NCBI GenBank assembly: GCA_013397455.1
Contig: VYZB01000077.1
Span: forward strand, 155,516-219,515
Direction: 5' to 3'
DNA length: 64,000 bases
Origin: Crotophaga sulcirostris
Lineage: Eukaryota; Chordata; Aves; Cuculiformes; Crotophagidae
Below are positions 40,156 to 52,100 of this stretch, piece by piece. A program made the position numbers and the translations under genes. Under the pieces are notes generated by a model. The model was not told the DNA's origin, did not search any database, and saw only the letters and a program-made list of their open reading frames with translations. How positions within the stretch are numbered: the first letter of the stretch is position 1; each line of letters opens with the position of its first letter.

Positions 40156-40243
40156 AAATAATAACAATAATGATAACAATTACAATAACAATAACAATAA
40201 CAAAACCAACAACAACAACAATAATAATAATAATAATAACAAA
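40156..40243. repeat. AAC/AAT compound microsatellite
   Basis: An imperfect array of ATAACA, AAC and AAT units on the + strand, ending in CAACAACAACAACA followed by (ATA)n. The asparagine/threonine runs in translations of this region are artefacts of the repeat. Confidence 0.95.
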
Positions 40244-43200
40244 CCCATCTCTCAATAGTGCTTCCAAGATTCCTCATAAACTGTGTATCTTTTGCATCAC
40301 TTCTAAGCCCTGAGCTGACACTTCGCAAGATCACAGCATCTTCCCAAAATTCTCTTTCTAGTAGGTTATGAAATTTTGACGCATGGATGTAGTTGAACTT
40401 CTTTTTCCCCATGTGCATATTCTGCCCCTATCAGCACTGAGCTTCATCTGCCTTTTTTGAATTGCTACTGTTAAGAGTTTGAGGCATGGATGATTTTGTA
40501 TCTTTTGCAACTATTATCACTTCTGTCCTCTCCATATTTTCATAAATTTAAGAACATATTGAGGTCCTAGTGACAACCCTCCAGTGAACTGCCTTCACTA
40601 TATAAACTGGTTGTCTACATAGTCCTGCATTCCAAATTAAAATTGGGGCTTTTTTTTGGATTTGGGGGTTTTGCTGTTTGTTTTTTTTACCAGAAGGAGG
40701 TTCAGAAGTTACTTGCTAGTAACCTGATAAAGCTGTGGTGTCATCTTTAGTCTATCTGTTTCCCAAATCCCTGATAACTGATGAAATTTTGAAACTGAGA
40801 AGAATGTAAGACCAGGAAGAAGATGGGGAGGTTGTTGTAAATTTCAAAACTTTTCCTGTCCTCAAAAATATACTTTTCTCTGCAGTCTCATTTATATTCA
40901 CAAACTTGCAAATGCCTCTGTTTAGATATTATCACCAGAATACAGAGTACACAGAGAGAAGAGGCAGCTCCCCCTGTGTTTATGGCAAGTCTTAAAGAGA
41001 AAAATATTGAAATTTCCTTTACCATAGGTCTTGTGCAGTAACAAACCCAAGATTTCACTCAATGTTGTTGTTTCTTTAACTTGTTGTTCACCAACACCTG
41101 GGAGTTCAAAAACGGCTGTCAAGGAGTCAGATAGGATTAGTCTCAGTAGGGTTCACTCAGTGGAGTCTGGCTCTGCACTGAGATATTTGAAGGGGTCGTA
41201 AATCTAAATATAGTAGACCTGTTTGGAGATCCTTGTACAGCATAAATCAGAAGACAGGCAGAATAAAGGGTTAGGATTTCTATTCACCCTTAAAAATATC
41301 TAGTGGAAGCATGGAGTAGAGAACAGATAAATTCAGGTAGATAAGAAGAAACCTGTAGCTTGGAAGAAAAATTCTCATTTTGCTGAAGACTCAACTCTGA
41401 GGTTATGCCACTTGAAGTCACACTAGGGACAAGTAATCACACAGGAGGGACAGAGCTTTGCAGTATCTTGTAGAAGCCCAGAGAGTCAGTGACAGAGCTG
41501 AGAGCAGACATCATTCACTCAATCTCTTCCTCAATGCCTTCCTAATCCTTCATTTCCTGGGTTTGCGGCAGAGTCTGAGAGTCTTGTTTTTCAAGGCAGC
41601 ATGTAGGAATCCAAGAGGCATCAGTCTAATAACAACACCCATTGCTGGGTTTCAGCTGCTGCCTGCAAGCTCTGCTGGGGACTTACCTGGTCTGTTCACC
41701 AGCAACCTGCATACCAGTCAAAGAGATAACCCAACAACGAAGTCAAATAACTATAAAAAGGAAAGGGGGGATGGAGGGGAGGATTAAGATATTTTTTCAG
41801 CTATTGTTTTGAAACTGTTCTTTACAAGCTATGAAAAATGTAAAGTGACAGGCAAGATGCAAATGATTTCTAAAGCTACATTATGAGAAAGTAGAATTAA
41901 TTCATGCTGTGTCAATTGGAATTGGAGTCTAGTCCTTCTTTTGAGCTGTGAAAGCAAGAAAACCCAGCCCCTAATTACTACATGCTGTTTCTACTGCAAG
42001 AAATACCATGGGGTTTTTTTTTTAATAATTGATAGTTTTGTTGTTCGTGTAACTTAAGTCTTCATCCAGTCAATGCACAAATTGTTCAATTAAGTTGTCT
42101 GTTGACTTCCCAAGGTTGTCAGTTGAGCAAAAGCATGTTTGGCTTCCTCCCCATTCACAACAGGGGCTTACACATATTCTTGCTTCAGTATCAGTACATT
42201 TCCAATGCCTGAAGATGTATGTTATAAGAAGACTATGTTTTGCAGTTCACTTACTCAAGCGGAATTTGATTCCATCATATGAATCAGAGAACTGGAAATC
42301 ATTGATGAACTAAGTGTATTAAATTCACATTCTAACTAGCACATTTCTGTGTGGAAAAAAAAAACAGTGCTGTCTATTTAAGCTCAAAATATAGGAGAAA
42401 GTATGTTATTGAGAGTTTCACACTCTAAATTCAAGAAAAACAAACCACATTTGACCAAAGAGTTGTGCTGCGGATTTGGAAGAACAGACAAATTGTCCTT
42501 TTAGTCACTCTTGAATGTTACCACTATTTTCCAAAGTAAACACTGTAATTAGGCAGTTATTACACAATGTGGCTTATGCACCACTGATCACAGCAGTCCA
42601 ACCATAAGCCTGACCTGAGTGACACGTATGGCAAGTGCACATTAGGGGGAGAAAACCTAAGACCTGGTAGTGAGGGGCCAGGGCTCTTCTGGAGCACCAT
42701 TGTGTGCAGGAGTCCTACCCCTACCCTCCAATCCCAGCAGGATCAATGCTTGGTACATTTGTCCACCAGGCTGTTGGCTTGACCTCCTTGCAAGAGCTGG
42801 GCAACCAGTGGGGATCCCCATGACAGGAGTCCTCAAAGTCTGATGCCCCTTGTTCACCTGGGCTGCCACTAGGATAAGTCAATGTGCAGAGGACACCTCA
42901 TGGGTCAAGATACTTCTGTCCTTCACCCCACATGCAATCTCTGTGGATTCTTTCACAGCAAGAATAAGAATAAACCAACATTTTGTATTTATGGCAGGAT
43001 ATTCCCGTAAGAAAAGCTAACTGCTGAGGACAAGAAGGAAGAACTCGGCTAAATGAATATGTGCTAACTGATACCTGCCCAGGATCTGGCTTGGAGTATC
43101 TTGTCTAACATTTTATATCAGTCAGGAAAGAAGGAGTTTTTTGTACTCAGCACGTCACGGCACCAGGAGTAGTGGCATTATTCAAGCCAGTGCTGGTGTA

Positions 43201-43477
43201 CTACTAGGCACTGTTGATGTCAATAGCAGGAGGTGAAGAACACTACCTGTAGCAGTACAGCTTGAAGAAAGTACTGCTTGCGCTACAGCCAGGATGAAAG
43301 AGATTCTTATTATTTTGTGGAATTTCTTTTCTCTCTTGTGTTGAAGAACCAGTAGGTAGTCTACAGGAGGGATCATGACCTGGTGTTAAAATACAATATT
43401 ACATCTGAAGGTAACAGTACTGACATTTTGAAAACAAATGAAATATGAAGGGAGGTATTAAACAACTTGGTGGGAGT
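40244..43477. other. Intergenic DNA, nothing recognised
   Basis: 3.2 kb with no repeat family that I recognise and no convincing exon. The longest open frame (109 codons at 41458-41787) has no motif. Short T runs occur at 40648-40690. Confidence 0.65.
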
Positions 43478-44064
43478 TGTGTTGGTTTTGGCTTGAGTAG
43501 AGTTAATTTTCCTCATAGTAATTAGTATGGGGCTATGTTTTGGATTTGTGCTGGAAACAGTGTTGACAATACAGAGATGTTTTCATTATTCCTGAGCAGT
43601 GTTTACAGAGTCAAGGCCTTTTCTTCTTTCCACACCACCCCAACCGTGAGTAGGCTGGGGGTGCACAAGAAGTTGGGAGGGGACACAGCTGGGACAGCTG
43701 TGCGTTGCTGATCAAAGGGTTATCCCATACCATATGACATCACACTCAGCATACAAAACTGAAGAAAGAGGACAGAGTGGATGTTCAGAGGTATGGTGTT
43801 TGTCTTTCCAAGTAACCCTTACACGTGATCGAGTCCCAATTTCTTGGAGATGGCTGAACACCTGCCTGCTGATGGGAAGTAATGGATTAATTTCTTGTTT
43901 TCCTTGTTTGCATATGAAGCTTTTGCTTTAGCTACTGAACTGTCTTTATCTCAACCCACAAGTTTTCTCACTTTTTCTCTTCCAATTCTCTCTCCCATCC
44001 CACTACAGGGGACCGAGGAGTGGCTGTGTGGGGCTTAGTTGCTGGCTGGGGTTACACCGTGACA
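43478..44064 (+). mobile_element. Solo LTR of an avian endogenous retrovirus
   Basis: The segment starts TGTGTTGGTTTTGGCTTGAG and ends GGGGTTACACCGTGACA, giving TG...CA termini and a length of about 587 bases. Inside are stretches typical of a widespread avian LTR: TATGGGGCTATGTTTTGGAT, GGGGGTGCACAAGAAGTTGG, CATATGACATCACACTCAGC before a TATA-like ATACAAAA, GGAGATGGCTGAACACCTGC, and CTGTCTTTATCTCAACCCAC in the 3' part. No gag, pol or env lies beside it, so it is a solo LTR left by recombination. Flanks GGAGT and AGGGT are not a clear target duplication. I believe it is of ERVL type, but the family assignment is from memory and uncertain. Confidence 0.8.
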
Positions 44065-44456
44065 AGGGTGTAACAGAAACCAGTGCCTTACATAGCACAA
44101 ACAAAAGTACTGCCTGGTATCTGTCCTCCCTCTGCATGTGTGGACCATACTCCAGGCAAATTAGGAATAAAGGGAAAACAAAGAGTTATTTCAACTTCAG
44201 GTTTTATGCATCAAAGTGACTCTATTCTAAGTTTTTCCCAAATATCAAAAGATGCCCATATGGCACAAAAACAACCTAAAAATGGTACAGAAAAATGAGA
44301 GTCATATTCACTGCAGCACAATAATGGTACCAGTTCAGAAACTAACAGATGTCTATGGCTCAGCATTTTAAAATTTGTTATTCTGTCACAGTGACATTTA
44401 CAGTATGGTAACAATAAGCCTATAATTTGATCAACTCAAATTAATTTTATTTTTAG

Positions 44457-44504
44457 CATTTTTAATGTTGACAATCTTACGAAAACACTTTTGATAAATA
44501 GTTG
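44457..44504 (+). other. Exon-like 48-nt segment with both splice borders
   Basis: TTAATTTTATTTTTAG precedes it and GTTG/GTAAGT follows it, a good acceptor and a near-ideal donor 48 bases apart. One of three frames is open (IFNVDNLTKTLLINS). It lies just before the assembly gap. Nothing links it to a known gene, so it may be chance. Confidence 0.15.
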
Positions 44505-44522
44505 GTAAGTATTCTTTACAGA

Positions 44523-44660
44523 NNNNNNNNNNNNNNNNNNNNNNNNNNNNNNNNNNNNNNNNNNNNNNNNNNNNNNNNNNNNNNNNNNNNNNNNNNNNNN
44601 NNNNNNNNNNNNNNNNNNNNNNNNNNNNNNNNNNNNNNNNNNNNNNNNNNNNNNNNNNNN
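44523..44660. other. Assembly gap (138 N)
   Basis: 138 undetermined bases, the only gap in the window. The right flank is CTCCTCTTC and then T/C-rich, so a hard-to-sequence purine/pyrimidine repeat may fill it; its length may be an estimate. Confidence 0.99.
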
Positions 44661-44789
44661 TCTCCTCTTCATCTGAAGCTCTAAATTTTAGGTTGTCTCT
44701 CTTTTTTTTCTTTTCCTTTTTTTTTCCTAAGACCTCAACTTTTCCATCAATAATTTCAGATATAAGTTTCTGAAAAGCACTGCTTCTCT
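44661..44789 (-). other. Possible coding exon, Lys/Glu-rich, cut by the assembly gap
   Basis: On the - strand, GACTGCAG (to 44790) could be an acceptor, after which one frame reads RSSAFQKLISEIIDGKVEVL, then GKKKEKKKKRDNLKF and RASDEEE, and then enters the gap. It looks more protein-like than the surrounding chance frames: an amphipathic start, then a basic cluster, then an acidic cluster. I do not recognise the protein. Against it, the acceptor's pyrimidine tract is weak, and the A-rich code is simply the complement of a T/C-rich tract that on the + strand resembles a splice acceptor (TTTTTTTTTCCTAAG). It could be an exon of an unplaced gene, a fragment of a retrocopy, or chance. Confidence 0.25.
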
Positions 44790-44799
44790 CTGCAGTCAT

Positions 44800-46412
44800 T
44801 TACTAAAGAAATATTTTAGAGACACTTACATAATATATCAGTCGCTATTAGTGTGTTTTAGACATTGAACTAATCAGTTACATACTTTTTTCTAGCCTAA
44901 GACCTACTATCTTTATCTGAGTTATTTATAAAGTCCTGCTTTCCAACAATGTGGTCACTAATTTAGTAAATTAATTAAAAACAAAGCCAAAGATTAGTGA
45001 GCCCTGCCCAGTAATTGCAATTTATGAATTTTCCTGAAATCTCTAAAGAAGTTGTCTTTCTACATAAGCAAATCATTCTAATTTAGCTTATTTCATTTTT
45101 ACATTTATTTCCTAGACTACTTATCTCCTAACCCCATATTATTATTTCATTATTCAATGATTTCAGGCTCTCCAAATCATCAACTCAGGTTCTCTTGCAG
45201 AGAAGTCTGTGGGGTTTGGCGTTGCTCACTTCAGGCAAAACAATGGAGACTTCTGAATAGCAGAGGTAGACAGGAAAATCGACAAAGGATGTAAATCATC
45301 AATAGTCAATGAACTTATTTTTTGTTACGTCCATACAGTTCTGTTTCCAAAAAGCACTGACTGCCTCCCTTTTCCACTGAATTATCAAAACTCATGAGAG
45401 AAATTTTCAGGTTATATTTTGAAGGAATTGAGGATATGAAAAGATTCTTGTTTGATTTATTAAAGATTAAATTTACTGACTTTATACAGGATTTTCCAAA
45501 CAACCATCATTTTGACTGCAGATTCAATTTGTATTTTCTTCCTATTTACATTTAAATAAAAACATTTGGATAACTGGATTCCAAAGCCCCCCCTTAAGAG
45601 GCATATCAACCATTTCAGCATGGCCTGAACTCCCAGACCACTTTGTTCACAGGTGCTGGCATACTTGAACAGACACAGCAGCAAGTGCAAAGGAGCAACA
45701 ACACAAATACCCTTGCAGAACAGTGGCAGGAAAACAGAGACCCATCTCTCCCATTTTTCCCATGCTCTTTTCACAGATTGCTGCCAGTTGTCACTGAACC
45801 CTGTGCAGTGGCAGCTACCCCAGCTGCAGCCAGGACACTGCATTTCTGTCTCTCCATGAGGTGTGACCGGGCAATAACCCAGCGTACTCACTTACCTTTC
45901 CTCATCCAGCTGCTTTGCTGTACAATGGGGAAAGCACTTGAACACCGTGATTCTCCCTTTTGCAGAAGGACTTGCTGTCCATCATGCTGAGATTTTAATT
46001 GAAGGCAGGTTTCCTGTTATGGTTCCGTAAAGGTTTTCTCTCAGTAACTGCGTGTTTATCACCAATTTTTCATGGAAACACAGCAGAAACACTTCAGGAC
46101 CCTATAGCTTCCCCACTCCACTGAAAACCCACACTGTGAACCATGCTTTTATTAACCGTTCTTATTCATAATTATTCCTTCAAAGCCTCACTAAAAAGAG
46201 CCCAAAATGTTTTGTGCAGTTTCCTCCCTTCCCTTCTCAACCTCACACATCCGCCTTTTCACTAAATTGTGCTGGCAGGCTAAGGAAGAGTCAGCTTCTC
46301 ATTGCCATCAAAGCATCTTGCTGCAGAAGGGCACCTGAGGTCACCGCGGCCCTTGAGGAACGCCACTGAATTCCTGGCTGCTCGTGGCAGGAACAGCAGC
46401 CCCCACAGAGAC
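44800..46412. other. Intergenic DNA, no gene recognised
   Basis: Unique sequence. The open frames of 143 codons (45891-45460, -) and 115 codons (45643-45990, +) overlap each other on opposite strands and show no motif, so I treat both as chance. Confidence 0.6.
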
Positions 46413-46413
46413 A

Positions 46414-46488
<75 letters not shown>
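46413..46488. repeat. (ATT)n microsatellite, about 25 units
   Basis: An uninterrupted ATT array of about 76 bases that passes into TCATCATCC. The Ile, Leu or Tyr runs in translations are artefacts. Its perfection suggests that it is length-polymorphic. Confidence 0.98.
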
Positions 46489-48699
46489 CATCATCCTCTT
46501 ACCATCATCACTTACAGTTTAAACTGTGAGCCTGGCCAGGGCTCTGGGCGTGTAAAACCAGGCTAGATTATCGCTCGTGCCCGAGCCCAGCCGACCCTGC
46601 TTCCCACCACCCCCACGCGACCGCCAATTGCGTGGTTTCTCGTGGTGCCAGAGCAAGGAGCTCTCTCCTTAGGACAGCGTAATCATATCTGACATTTCAC
46701 AATCAGAGAAGGAGGAGCGGGCTGGGGAGAAAGCAAATCACCATCTTCTCTTCCCAGCTGGGAATCTCAGGATGGCATTCAAAACAAAGCAGGACAAAGC
46801 GCCCAAAAACTGTGGGCAGCGTCTGATGAAGGGGTTGGTAACTCAGAAGAAGGTAATACATTTGGTAATGGTTTATTTGTAGCATTAGAAGTTATTATTG
46901 AGAAAGAATAGAAAGAGAGAAAAAAATGCACTAGAAGAGACATCAATGAGCCAATCACAGGAAAAGCCAGGGAAATAAACGATGCTAAAAAAATAACCAT
47001 CTTAATAAATACAACACACGCATCAGAAGGGAAGTTGTCCCTATTTTAGCTTCTTCTAGTGAGCAGTGTCACTGAAAACCCCCTGTATATCCCAGCACAA
47101 AAGCTCTTATGTCTGCTGTGTCTGCATGTTTGTTTATTATTTAGCTGCCTTAAATTCCAAAAGAACAGAGAAAAAAAGGAACGATCACTTTCAGCTCTCA
47201 TCTACGCCTCTGAAATACACAGGAATGCTATCACAGAATTTTTCCACGCTCATTAATGCACACATTTGCTCTTCCAGAAAGGGAATATTAACAGCGCCTC
47301 CTAAACCAGGCTGCCTTCCGCAGGCTCCCTTGAAACAACAGGAGGCGAACAGCCCCCCGGGGGTTTCCATCCCCTTGCAAGAACTATCAGTTTGCATTAG
47401 TCACAACAAACCTCCTCCCATCACCCAGCTTTTGCAGGATCCTTTGCTTGGGAACAGTTGCTGGGCTGAGGTTACTCCCTTCTTATCTCCTTGGGTTGCC
47501 GACAAAAGAAATTATAGGTGACTGACAGGCAGGACCACACTCTGTAGGGTTTGGGGTTTTTTTTGAAAGAGACTTTATCCTCTGCAACTGCAGCCATCCA
47601 GCTTTAGCCCTCAAATCCCAGAAACGTGGAGGGCCAGTTTCCAAATCTGAAAGGCAAGCATAGAAACTTGATTATGAGAAGTGGAGATTTTTTTATGAAT
47701 TTCATGACCTTGAAAGTTTTTTCTTAGGAGACTCTAGGGAGTGCAGCTTAAAACTTCATGTCTGATATTTTAAAACTGACATTTCAAAAAATTGTGTATT
47801 TTCTTTCTTCTTTGTGCCAAAAAAGAGAAGGACACAGAGTAGTGAGGACAAGATCTGCATGTATTTTCTAAGAGGTGCCTTTCCAAAAGTAAGTTTTGCA
47901 GCTTTTGTGTTTAAAAGCTGGACAATTTTGAGAGCTTCCCAGAGCACAGAGCTTCTAAAGCCAGTTACCAAGCTCATTGGTTTCCCCACTTTGCTCAGGT
48001 TCATGCTTCTTATTTAGTTTTCATTTCTTTTTTCCAAGAAGAAAATCTTTTCACTGGAGTGGATATGGTCACACTGAGAAGGCTGCTCATGCTTTAGCAG
48101 GTGTTAATTAACACGCCTTACTGTAAATTCCAACTTAGACCAGAACACTAACATTGTTTTTAATTGTATTTAAATTTAAGATAAGGAAAATTGTGTTATA
48201 TTATAAATCAAGGTTTATTATAGCACTAATACTAAAGAGTAAAATTAAAACAGATTACTAACTGATTTCAGAATAACTACAGAGTGATAAAAAAGACAAA
48301 ACATGAGGTTTGTTCCTGGTGGGATTTTGGGAGGTTTTAACTGAGTAATGATATGTAGGAAGATGATATCTACTCTTCCAAGCCATTAGTGTTGTTTCAG
48401 TCTATTCTGCAAAAGGATCACTTTATCAACACCAGTGTATCTGTTTGTCTATATGTGTCAAAGAAAATACTTTTTAATTTGTATAAAAATTAATCTATGA
48501 TTAATTCAAAGCACTTGCATTTGGAAAAGATTACATCCTGCCACGGATCTGGAGGATGTGCAGACAACTAAGTTAACAACAGTAAGAAAAACACAGGCAA
48601 CAGTAGCTGAGAGCCCATAAACAGCACTGGGCAATAAGGAGGGGAAAAAGGAGAGGTAACCCCGCCTCCCTCAAGTTTCTAGTAATTTCTATTGTAGGG
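46489..48699. other. Intergenic DNA, nothing certain
   Basis: This starts with a short GC-richer patch (46540-46670) with a few CpG sites, too small to call a CpG island. The open frame of 151 codons at 47066-47521 (+) is the longest here; it has no motif and overlaps other frames, so I do not call it a gene. Confidence 0.6.
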
Positions 48700-49041
48700 A
48701 ATCATAGAATGGTTTAGGTTGGAAGCAACCTTAAAGATCACCTAGTTCCACCCCCCCCCTGCAATAGACAGGGACTCCTTCCACCAGACCAGGTTGCTCA
48801 AATCCACATCCAACTTTGCCTTGAACACTCCCAGGGACGAGACTTCCATAGCTTTTTGTTTCAGTGCCTCACTACTCTCATAGTGAATAATTTCTTCCTA
48901 AAATTTAATATAAATCTAGCCTCTCTCTGTTTAAAACTGTCACCTCTTGTCCTTTCAATACACTCCCTGATAAAAAGTCTCTCCTCATATTTCCTGTAGG
49001 TTTCCTTTAAGTACTGGAAGGTTGCTTTAAGGTCTTCCAGG
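48700..49041 (-). mobile_element. CR1 LINE 3' fragment
   Basis: It opens on the + strand with AATCATAGAATGGTTTAGG (reverse of the CR1 3' end) and continues through CTTAAAGATCACCTAGTTCC, GACCAGGTTGCTCAAATCC and CCTTGAACACTCCCAGG, then the CR1-typical TAATTTCTTCCTAAAATTTAA and CACTCCCTGATAAAAAGTC. A C9 run interrupts it near 48751. It is 5'-truncated and followed directly by a TA-rich tract. Confidence 0.95.
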
Positions 49042-49042
49042 A

Positions 49043-49102
49043 GTATATATTTATAAAATATATATTTCTATATACATATATATATGTATATAAAGTATAT
49101 AT
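49043..49102. repeat. TA-rich low-complexity tract
   Basis: Alternating TA/ATAT with few interruptions, abutting the broken 5' end of the CR1 fragment. It may mark the insertion site or a later expansion. Confidence 0.85.
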
Positions 49103-52100
49103 TGACATAAATACCTCATAAAGTAGATATTCATAAAGTAATTACCTTCACATAGCTTGCCAAGTCAGGAAAATATACTGAGCAAATCGCTGAGAAAAGG
49201 GAGGAGGAAGTACATTAAAAAAAAAAAACACTGCAGGTCTAGGCTCCATTTCAAGACATTTGCAGTTTCAGGAAAGTGAGGTCGACATAAAGAGAGTGCA
49301 GGAGGGTAAAGTCTGAAAAGCAGAGCCTTGGCTGCATCAAAACACAGCTGGCATCTGTGCTTAAGGCATGTTCTTGTGCCTACCTGAGCAGTTGTTTGGA
49401 CTCTCAGCAGCGATGTTCAAGCTGTTTTGATTTGTGAGATGCTAATATGTGCCCAGTGGGTTGGTTATGCCTTCCAGTCTCACAAATTTAAAACTACCCA
49501 CAACTGCCTCACTTCTGACAGCTGCCTTTGGCTGACCTCTTGGAAGAAGACCAGTCATGGGCCAGAGGCTAAGGCTGTCTGCCATAGGGTAAGTCTCCAG
49601 ATGCAGGGGAGGGTAGGATGGGGAGATCCATTAAAGTAGCAGCAAAATCACATTCACACATAATGATGCTAAATCACTCATCATTACCCTGCAAATGCTC
49701 AGGCATATTTCCTGCATTGATTTTAGTAGAAGAAGAAGGCAATTCCTATAGCACTAACATTTCTAGACAGCTCTGATTTTGCCCAGTAATCACATATATT
49801 CCCAAAACTCCTTGTCCAAACAGAGGGACTGACAGGACAAGAACATGCCTGTAGGCCATCTCTCTCCAGGCCACAGCCCCTCACACAATTAATGAACCTT
49901 TACTGCCCATCTGATGCATGGCACAGAAGGATCACATGGGCTGAGATTAATATGATCTATTTTGCCCTATTTCCTACTTATGTCACATTATGTTATGCTT
50001 GCTGTATTACCTTTATTTACATGTTAATGCTGATAAATTAAATTAATCAGGGCTTCTACACTGACATCTCCCATGGAAATAAAGGATGTTTTTATTCGAG
50101 TGGATGGTTAAGATGCTGGCTTAAATGTCATCCAAACCCTCTATTGTTCATTCACTGGATAGACAGAGTAAGAACGCAGTGTAGGGAAAATCACTGATTT
50201 GTGTGTGAAGCTGCTGGCTCGAAGCTTCCTCCTCTTCCTCCACCTGTCTAAAACTGCCTTCCTGTCAATGTACAGCTCCTAGTACATCTCAGCCCTGTCC
50301 GGAGTTGTAGCTCCTGGTCAATAATAGAAACAACGCATTTGCCCTCAGCGAGTCAAGAAATACAGTCCTATTCACTTCGTATAAAAATAACTTCTTTTAG
50401 ATATCTGCAAATAAATAAAGAAAATGCCTGTAGTGGGAGACCCACAAAGCCACATGCTCACCCAGCACCCCTCTCTTGCGTGCAGGAGCTCTAGCACTCT
50501 CAGCACACTTGGCAATACCCAGCCTAGCTTTTGAAACTCCTCACCCAAATCTCCAAGCACTTTGGGGAGTTGTAGTATCATAGTGTTGACAGCATGAAAA
50601 ACTGTGAGCTTGCAATTTGAAAGCTCATCTTACCGATATTTTATCCCCTGTGTAAAGCTAAGGGGAATAAATTTGCAGCACTCCTCATGAACGCTGTCTT
50701 CGATGAGCTCCTCCAGCTGCAGAGTCATTACCAGCAGTTCTGTTCCGAGAAAGCTGGACAAATAACCAAAAGCAAGATTTCTTTCCATGCCTTGCTTGAG
50801 TCTATAAATGTAGAATTCTACAACCTCACTAAATCATATTGCTTAGGCCTTCTATGTGAAACTTTCTCTATCCATAGTTCAGTAGCAATGCTATAAATGA
50901 TCTGCTGGTGGTCTTACAAGAAAGTATTAAAAAAAATTTCTACCTTCCCTATAAAGTCATTTCTTTAACCAAGGTCCAGATCTTTCAAGTAGTTATCAAG
51001 TCTATTTTTAGCCCCTGAAAAAGGACACATTAAGAAACCAGATACCTAAACAGCTTATATACCAAGAGTGGCAAATTTTCACTCAGGTAAGCAGTACAAA
51101 ATAGCAGGATGAACTCCAACAAAAAGGAACTTGGAGGAGAACCTGAGCACTTCTTCTATCATTGTTCCTTTCAACAGGGGTGCCTGACTCTGAGAACCCC
51201 TGCAACAGAGCCCTCACACCAGGCACCCACCTCCCCGCAGCAAAGTCAACCTGCAGGTCACCATGAAGCCCAGGGAGCTGCCCGCATACAGGGAATCCTC
51301 TATGCTGGCTACTCTGCACGTCCTCGGAAAGTGGCTTTTGCAATCTGCTAGAAGTCACTCCTGTGTTGGGCTTGTTTCATTCACAAAGTACCACTCATTG
51401 CACTTTGGCTTGTCCCAGTGGGTTGGTAATTGTCATGGTCATAACTGGATTTCAAAATATGTACGTGCACAATATTGAATGATTGCAAAGGCTGTTTTCC
51501 ACTGATTCTGCCCTCAACTGACCAGATTAAATTTACCTTAAAGAGAAGACTCAAGTATTCCAGATCTCTTACACAATGATCACTTCTATGTAGCTTTTCA
51601 CACTACTGACATGTGACTCCTTATGAGCCAGATGACTCTGTGGATGTGTCCATGTGGAAGGTGTGGACAGGCGGAGATGTCAGTGCTGGGGCAATGGGTT
51701 GCCTGTTCAGCTGGAGAGCGCATCTCTGTAAGACCATTGTTTACTTCAGAAAGGATAAAAAGCACTACAGACAACTAAAGGACTAAAGGACTACACAGGT
51801 TATCACCACAGGGAGTAATATCAAGTAGCAAAAAACCTTGTTTAAGCATGGCTCCCTCTCTAGATGAGCCCACTTTGTTGGGGTCAGACAGTGTGTTTTG
51901 CTATCCCATTGAGGTTCCCACATGACAAGCCCCATCCTCGAGACATTCTGTCCCTGAATCAATGACCATTGGTACCAGGCCACCCTGGCATCTCTGAAGC
52001 TGCTTTGTAGGAATCCATGCCTGATGCAGTAGTGAATATTACTGCCTCCCTTACTTTCTTCCACCACATAAATCTGTGTTGCTTTCATTACCTTCATCTG

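Noticed and set aside
45460..45990. 143-codon (-) and 115-codon (+) frames over the same bases
   Set aside because: Mutually exclusive shadows with no motif on either strand.
46540..46670. GC-richer patch that might be a CpG-island promoter
   Set aside because: About 130 bases with few CpG sites; no transcript features follow on either strand.
47066..47521. 151-codon + frame
   Set aside because: No recognised domain, overlaps another + frame and a - frame, and ends in ordinary intergenic sequence.
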